Source: Vicia villosa (taxonomy: Eukaryota; Streptophyta; Magnoliopsida; Fabales; Fabaceae). From it: a stretch of DNA of 64,000 bases. The notes under the pieces were generated by a model that worked only from the letters and a program-made list of their open reading frames with translations, had not been told where the DNA came from and did not search any database. Each line of letters opens with the position of its first letter. Positions within the stretch are counted from its first letter, which is position 1. Below are positions 58,041 to 64,000 of the stretch, piece after piece. Both the position numbers and the translations under genes were made by a program. Location: positions 248,001 to 312,000 of the forward strand of contig NW_026705771.1 in the NCBI RefSeq assembly GCF_029867415.1, in the 5' to 3' direction.

Positions 58041-58949
58041 AGCAGGATTTGTTATACTGACTCCTAGGTTTGTTAAAACTATTTCTAACCATTACGCTTC
58101 TTCAAGCATTCATTTCTAATCATCCAGTCCTAATTCATAACAGACTTCGACTTCAAAACTTGCATACGCGTCGCATTGGAGCTACTTCTCAAAGGGTACA
58201 ACGTCACCTACGAGTATACACTTAGCATCGAGGAGATATCGAAATTGGTTTAATCAAAGGCGATATTTCTAATAAAGACTCTGGAATGGGGGGAACCACA
58301 TCTAGAGGGTTCTCCTAAACAGGGGCAAAATTTCAAAGATCACAGGGGCATGCAATCAAATATCCTATTAACCAGGGGCATTCATCCTAAAGCTTCAATC
58401 GACTTGGGGCACACCTTGAAGCAATCACAAATAGGGGCATGCTAAACATGGGAAGAATTCAAAGTCAAAAGGATAGAACACTATGGATAGTCCTCCATAT
58501 CATGGAGATCAAGGGCACACCCCTTCAATCTAAACGTCGAAGCACATGACAAGGTTATCCCTCGGGGCACCTCCCTCATAACTTGGAGATCATAGGAATC
58601 TTTTTCCACTAAACATTGGGGCATTGGATATAAAACCCATAAGGTAAGAAATTCAAAGGTTAAAGGCGTGGAGAACCTCAAAGGGTTAAAGGCGTGGAGT
58701 AATTCAAGGAGTCAAACCGGGGCAAGGCGCACAAGAGGAAAGACGTTCCCACAATTTACAACCTCGAACAAATCTTTCTCCTAACTACGATCTTCAAAGT
58801 TCAAAAGCAGGTATTGGGAAATCGCGCCAGTATCTAACAAACCTGCAACTACGGCGAGCTATATATGCTTGGTTATCAACAACCTATCATTGGGGCATCA
58901 TGCAAATACATACAAATCATGCATTACATACATTGGTCAATACATTACA
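58041..58949 (+). other. Element B stretch rich in GGGGCA motifs
   Basis: GGGGCA occurs about nine times (near 58323, 58346, 58373, 58408, 58433, 58563, 58618, 58709, 58893), resembling the core of the PPT GGGGCAGC. The minus ORF 58481-58681 has no recognisable domain. Confidence 0.55.
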
Positions 58950-60010
58950 CCATACCTTTTTAGGTAGTCTTCTTTAAGACAAATCTCACGATCCCTTCTA
59001 GGATTCTCCTCAAGCAGTCTTATTCAAGACGAATTGTCATCATTTCCAAGAACCTTTTCAGGCAGTCTTCTTTAAGACATTATTTTCCTAAGAACCTTTC
59101 TAGGTAGTCTTCTTTAAGACAATCATCATCATTTCCAAGAACCTTTTTAGGTAGTCCTTTCAGACATCTGTCAGCCTTTCCAGGCAGTCTTCTTTAAGAC
59201 ATCCCTTATCCTTTGTTAAAAAACAGAAAACCTTTCCGGGTAGTCTTCTTTAAGACAAATCTTACGATCCTTTCTAGGAAAACGGTCTTCTTTAATACAA
59301 ACCTGACGATCCTTTCTAGGAACCTTTTCAAACAATCTTCTTTAATACAAACCTGACGATCCTTTCTAGGAACCTTTTCAAACAATCTTCTTTAAGACAA
59401 ACCTTACGATCCTTGCTAAGAACCTCTTCAGGTAGTCTTTTTAAGACATCTTTCAGCCTTTTCAGGTAATCTTCTTTAAGACAAATCACACGATCCTTTC
59501 TAGGAACCTCTTCAGCTAGTCTTCTTCAGAACATTCTTCTTCTAAGTACCTTTTTAGGTAGCCTTCTTTAAGACAATTTGTCATCCTTTTCAGGAACCTC
59601 TTCAGGTGGTCTTCTTTAAGATATTCTACGAACCTTTCTGGGTGGTCTTTTCTAAGACATTCACTGTCCTCTCCAAGAACCTCTTTAGGTAGTCTTTATA
59701 AAACATTTTCAGCCTTTCCAGTGGTCTTCTTTAAAGACAATTTTCTATCCATTCTAAGAACCTTTCCAAGTAGTCTTATTTAAGACAAATTTTATCCTTT
59801 CTAGGAATCTCTGCAGGTAGTCTTCTTTAAGGCATTATTTTTCTAAGAACCTTTATAGGTAGTCTTCTCTAAGACAATCACCGCCATTTCCAAGAACCTT
59901 TCAGGTAGTCTTCTTTAAGACATTCTGAGAACCTTTTTAGATAGTCTTCTTTAAGACAAATTTTCATATCCATTCCAGTAACCTTTTCAGGTAGTCTTAT
60001 AGAAGACATT
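58950..60010 (+). repeat. Expanded degenerate tandem array (about 45-60 bp units) in B
   Basis: Units contain CTTTCTAGGAACCTTTTCAG and GTAGTCTTCTTTAAGACA. About 20 copies with indels. Homologous to the 48-bp array of A. The hairpin GTCTT-NNNN-AAGAC recurs in most units. Confidence 0.82.
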
Positions 60011-60314
60011 ACTTCTTTCCATTCACTACATCAATCAACATGTACATAAGCATAAGCATTACCCGCATACATAAACATTACCAAGCCAACATAAGCATAG
60101 CCGTGGTGTAGGTGAAAATATGGTTTAAACAGGCTCAATAAGGAGATAAAATCTTAGGATTGACATCAGCATCAGCATACATACATACGCATTAGCATAT
60201 GCATATCATCTAGTGCATTCAAATACTACGAAAGCCTAGTTTTCAACCCTCGTGTTGTGATTGGTGTATTTTCCGACCCACGTGTCGTGAGTTTCCAACC
60301 CTCGTGTTGTGACA
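60011..60314 (+). other. Spacer between the two B arrays
   Basis: Simple sequence rich in CATAAGCAT/CATACATA (60045-60215), then three copies of ACC(C)TCGTGTTGTGA-like sequence (60247, 60279, 60298) leading into the 42-bp array. No gene. Confidence 0.5.
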
Positions 60315-61315
60315 GGTACGCTTGTCAGAACCATGGCAGGCAATTCCTTTGATACAGGTAAGTTTGCTAGAACTATAGCAAATGATCTCTTCTCATACAG
60401 GTACGCTTGTCAGAACCATGGCAGGTAATTCTTTTCATGCAGGTAAGTTTGCTAGAACTATAGCAAATAATTCCTATTGGTGCAGGTAAGCTTGTCCGAA
60501 GCAGGGCAAATGACGCCTATTGGTACAGGTAAGTTTGCTAGAACTATAGCAAATAATTCATATTATACAGGTACGCTTGTAAGAACCATGGCAGGTAATT
60601 CCAAATGGTGCAGGAGAAATTTGTCCGAACCAGGGCAAATGATCCAAATGGCGTAGGTGAAATTTGTCCGAACCAGGGTAAATGATCCAAATGGCGTAGG
60701 TGAAATTTGTCCGAGCCAGGGCAAACGATCCAAATGGTGCAGGTGAGTTTGCGATAACCCTCGCAAATGATCCTAATGATGCAGGTGAGTTTGCGATAAC
60801 CCTCGCAAATAATCCTAATGGTGCAGGTGAGTTTGCGATAACCCTCGCAAATGATCCTAATGGTGCAGGTGAGTTTGCGATAACCCTCGCAAATGATCCT
60901 AATGGTGCAGGTGAGTTTGCGATAACCCTCGCAAATGATCCTAATGGTGCAGGTGAGTTTGCGATAACCCTCGCAAATGATCCTAATGGTGTAGGTGAGT
61001 TTGCGATAACCCTCGCAAATGATCCTAATGGTGCAGGTGAGTTTGCGATAACCCTCGCAAATGATCCTATTGGTGCAGGTGAGTTTGCGATAACCCTCGC
61101 AAATGACCTTATTGGTGCAGGTGAGTTTGCGATAACCCTCGCAAATGATCCTAATGGTGCAGGTGAGTTTGCGATAACCCTCGCAAATGACCCTATTGGT
61201 GCAGGTGAGTTTGCGATAACCCTCGCAAATGATCCTATTGGTGCAGGTGAGTTTGCTATAACCCTAGCAAATTATCCTAATGGTGCAGGTGAGCTTGTTA
61301 GAATCCTAACAAGTG
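60315..61315 (+). repeat. Tandem array of 42-bp hairpin units in element B
   Basis: About 24 units. The first ten (to about 60735) are diverged, the next thirteen nearly identical (core with GTTTGCGATAACCCTCGCAA), the last one diverged again. Every unit has two short arms around a six-base loop. The arms differ between unit types but stay complementary. Because 42 is 3 x 14, the core gives an ORF at 60700-61407 of repeated GEFAITLANDPNGA. There is no sign that it is a real protein. Confidence 0.9.
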
Positions 61316-62213
61316 ATCCTATAATACGGTTTTTTGCCTCCAATCCTTATCTCCAGAAAGAAAAATCCCTCTCTATTATGATTAGGACTAGGTATATATG
61401 GAGATGATTTTAGGTTACTACAGATGAATCAAATCTGTTTGAATCCTTGTGATTGAAATCAATTAGAGATTTGATTTGGAGGAGATTAAAATTTGCTATT
61501 TTTGAACTCAATCAAACTTCAATTAGATTTTTGGTTGATTATTTATCAGAAAAATAGCTTTACGTACATCATAATTGTGATTTGATTTGTTTTAATTTAT
61601 TTTGATTTAAATTAGATAAAATCAAAAATAAATAAAACCAAAATCAAGATGATGCACAAATGGGCCTAGAGGTTTCTTGTTGTGTCATATTCATTTTTAC
61701 ACCCCACTAATTGGGTCTATTTAATCAACATTGCTCCATTTAACTTTCATATTTTTTTCCATAAAAGCCTAACTTGTGACGACCGTAGCGCCCGAATTTT
61801 CCTATAGTAAACTCAGATATTTACTCGAGGTTTGATCACAAAATAAACCAATATTGTATCTTTTATGTTTTTCATTATTCGTTTACTTTATTTAAGAATT
61901 TAAATAAATAAATTCCAAATAAAATAATAATAATGATAAGAAATAAAAGAATGGCTTCACGGGTCTTATAATGGGTCATGAACATGCTTGAGATGGAAAT
62001 CTTTTGAATTAGAGCCTGAATTTTGTCATGGAGATAGTGTGGGATATGTTGATCCATATGAGATGCCTTGGAGTCATTGATTTACTGATTTTCCTTTGAA
62101 TAAGCCAAACCCTAATTCTCTGATCTTTGCTTAGGAGAGTCTGTCTTGAAGCTTTGTGTATTGATTTGAATTTGTATAAGAGAAATAGTATGGGCAAATT
62201 TTGGGGTATGACA
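61316..62213 (-). mobile_element. Truncated 3' LTR of element F
   Basis: The right end reads GGGGTATGACA next to a PPT, so on the minus strand the LTR starts TGTCATACCCCAAAATTT. The layout follows the U3 of G (phrases near 62090-62160: AAACCCTAATTC, TTAGGAGAG). It ends near 61316 without the U5 end. A segment starting TGTGACGACCGTAGCGCCC at 61785 looks foreign to the G LTR and could be a piece of another LTR. I could not find its other end. Confidence 0.6.
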
Positions 62214-62226
62214 GCTGCCCCTGTTC
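62214..62226 (-). promoter_or_regulatory. Polypurine tract of element F
   Basis: The minus strand reads GAACAGGGGCAGC, directly before the LTR start. Identical to the G tract. Confidence 0.82.
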
Positions 62227-64000
62227 AATTATCTTAAACCTGAAGATGTAGAGTGGTTTGTACGCCAGTCGGAATCTGAAGGTAGAAGAGGATTGAACAC
62301 TAGAATACCCAAGAATTTGCCCTTGCTGATGATGAAGGGACTTTTCGGAGATGGGCTTAAAGATGCTATCCAAATGTTGAGAGACTTGATTAAGATGGGC
62401 TTAGAGATACCATCCAGCTTGATAGACTTGAGAGTTAGAATACGTCGTACGTTAGACTGTATCTGAAGGATATAATTAGGATGAGTCGTACGTTAGACTG
62501 AATCCACGGTATTGAGAAGTAATTGTTGGAGATTGGTCGTGTCAGCACCGTTCGTGATGATAGAATTAGATCTTCGAATGTCGATCGTGTCAGCACCGTT
62601 CATAGTAACTGAATTAGATCTTGGATTGTTTCTGAATTGTGTTTTGAATGAGTGTCAAAAGATGAGAGTTGTAAGAATGTTTCAGAAGTCTGGGGGTCAA
62701 GCTTCCAGAATGTGCATCTGTTTGGATTTTTCAGAATGTCCGGGGTTCGAGCTTCCGGAATGTATATCTGATAAGAATGTTTCAGAAGTCTGGGGGTCAT
62801 GCTTCCAGAATGTGCATCTGTTTGGAATTTTCAGAATGTCTGGGGTTCGAGCTTCCGGAATGTATATCTGATAAGAATGTTTCAGAAGTCTGGGGGTCAT
62901 GCTTCCAGAATGTGCATCTGTTTGGAATTTTCAGAATGTCCGGGGTTCGAGCTTCCGGAATGTATATCTGATAAGAATGTTTCAGAAGTCTGGGGGTCAT
63001 GCTTCCAGAATGTGCATCTGTTTGGAATTTTCAGAATGTCCGGGGTTCGAGCTTCCGGAATGTATATTTGATAAAATTGATTTGTTGATGATATTCGTCT
63101 GCTTGGGAAATTACCTGAAAGACAAAGTTAGTAGCATGCAATGCCATGATGCATGTATTTATGTGACGAGTCTCTCAAAATAAATTATGTTATGTATGAA
63201 TTTATTATGAGGTATGTATGCGATGTATGAATATATGATGTATGACTTATGCTATTTGACACATCTTGATTGAGAAGGTGGATCTCCGTGTCATTGTAAT
63301 TTTGATGTTTGATCCTATCTTGAAGATGCTCAGTTGGGGATTTATGATTTCTGCTTGGGGGCGATCAGTAACTTGATGTACCCTGATTGGGGATTAGAGA
63401 TATTACTACACCATGTTGGAGAAGATCAAAGTGTTGGAGAAACGATAGTGTTGAAGATGTAAACTCTGTTGGGGAGCCATGTCTTTGTCGGGACGAGAGT
63501 ATTTGAAGGTATCTTCTTAGTGATTACTCTGTGGGGATATGATTTTGTGAAACCGGCTTTGTGGGGAGACATGGATGTCTTGAAAGTTGCCCCCAGTATT
63601 ATAGTAACTACCATTCCTGGATTTGATTAGAACATACCACTGAGTATTGATCAAGATGTCAGACCGGACTTGCATAGATTTGCCCCTGTTAGTAGGAACT
63701 TTGGAAAGATTCGCCTCGCGAGGACTTTGAGAGATTCTCGGAATCTTGACTTGATTACCCCAGATTGACTGGATAGACTGCGTCATGCCCCCTTGTATAC
63801 GTAGGAGACATTGCTTCTTGGAGTAATATTGTCTGTCGGGATAACTTTCAGTCATTAGTTGTACCCTGTGCAAATTCTTTCTGTTGCTAACATTTGAAAT
63901 TATGTAGCAGAATTTGTTTAATAATGAATTCATGAGATGCAATGCATACGTTTGTCTTGAGTTTTTGAAAAACATTAAAACAAGAGATGTAAAAGCGTGA
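62227..64000 (-). mobile_element. Element F, 3' internal region (runs off the window)
   Basis: Matches the G 3' region in order: PPT-proximal repeats (62260-62430), one 96-bp dimer (62536-62632), then a 100-bp array unique to F (62640-63070), then sequence matching G 23346-24440 (63080-64000). No coding motif seen. The minus ORFs at 63426-63614 and 63517-63975 correspond to non-coding G sequence. Confidence 0.8.
62640..63070 (-). repeat. Tandem array of 100-bp dimers (two 50-bp subunits) in F
   Basis: Four dimers. Subunits contain TCTGGGGGTCATGCTTCCAG and TCCGGGGTTCGAGCTTCCGG, each 50 bp after the other (62689, 62739, 62789, 62839, 62889, 62939, 62989, 63039). Overlapping ORFs on both strands (62512-63183 and others) are products of the repetition. 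Confidence 0.9.

Larger units (their letters stand above)
51846..61310 (+). mobile_element. Ogre-like family-2 element B (no gag, no pol; 3' LTR missing)
   Basis: LTR and primer site are clear. The interior has its own leader, an irregular tandem region, the two post-gag blocks also found in A and G, a GGGGCA-rich stretch and two tandem arrays. No gag or pol motif was recognised anywhere in 54447-61310. No second family-2 LTR follows. The last array unit abuts a truncated LTR of element F. B is therefore a non-autonomous derivative with a lost 3' end. Confidence 0.75.

Noticed and set aside
62512..63183. Overlapping ORFs on both strands at 62512-63183
   Set aside because: Products of the 100-bp array. 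The same peptides recur in different frames as the period is not a multiple of three.

Overview
This is plant nuclear heterochromatin built almost entirely of transposable elements nested in one another. No intact host protein gene, rRNA or tRNA gene is visible. The LTR families are those that dominate Fabeae legume genomes: Ogre-like Ty3/gypsy LTRs opening TGTCATACCCCAAAATTT with a TGGCGACTCTG-type primer site, SIRE/Maximus-like Ty1/copia LTRs with a Met-tRNA primer site, and a large CACTA transposon. A pea/vetch/lentil-type genome is the best guess. This rests on family resemblance, not on a species marker.

Left part (1-2824): the leader, primer site and LTR of a minus-strand element with a TGGTATCAGAGC primer site (1-1140), then a decayed gypsy-like remnant with pieces of a plant transposon-protein gene (1141-2821). 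That remnant resumes at 41548, because a CACTA element (2825-41544, TSD TAT) split it.

Middle (2825-41544): the CACTA element carries a decayed TNP2-type transposase (3692-4905 and 39296-40842). A minus-strand copia-like element (family C, 4906-39295) interrupts it. C was itself hit by a solo LTR (B-prime, 6523-9012, TSD GATAG), by a complete non-autonomous element D (11495-17337, TSD AGAAC), and by an Ogre-like element G (18445-34301, TSD ACATG/ACATA). G then received a solo LTR H (26412-29717) and, in one LTR only, a MITE-like palindrome (33619-33906). Nesting reaches five levels.

Right part (42519-64000): Ogre-like element A (plus strand: LTR, primer site, leader, gag with four nonsense codons, 3' region) ends abruptly against family-2 element B (51846 to about 61310), which has an LTR and primer site but no recognisable gag. 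B abuts a truncated LTR of a minus-strand element F, whose PPT and 3' internal region run off the window end.

No reverse transcriptase, RNase H, integrase or protease was recognised. Every LTR element visible here looks non-autonomous or truncated and would depend on proteins made elsewhere. The elements keep non-coding modules instead: primer sites, a duplicated leader hairpin upstream of gag, two conserved blocks downstream of gag, repeated PPT-like motifs, and 3' tandem arrays (27, 42, 48, 64, 96 and 100 bp units). Several arrays encode a short hairpin per unit. In the 42-bp array the stem arms vary between units but stay complementary, with G-U pairs on the sense strand. This structured-RNA signal is the most interesting feature of the window.
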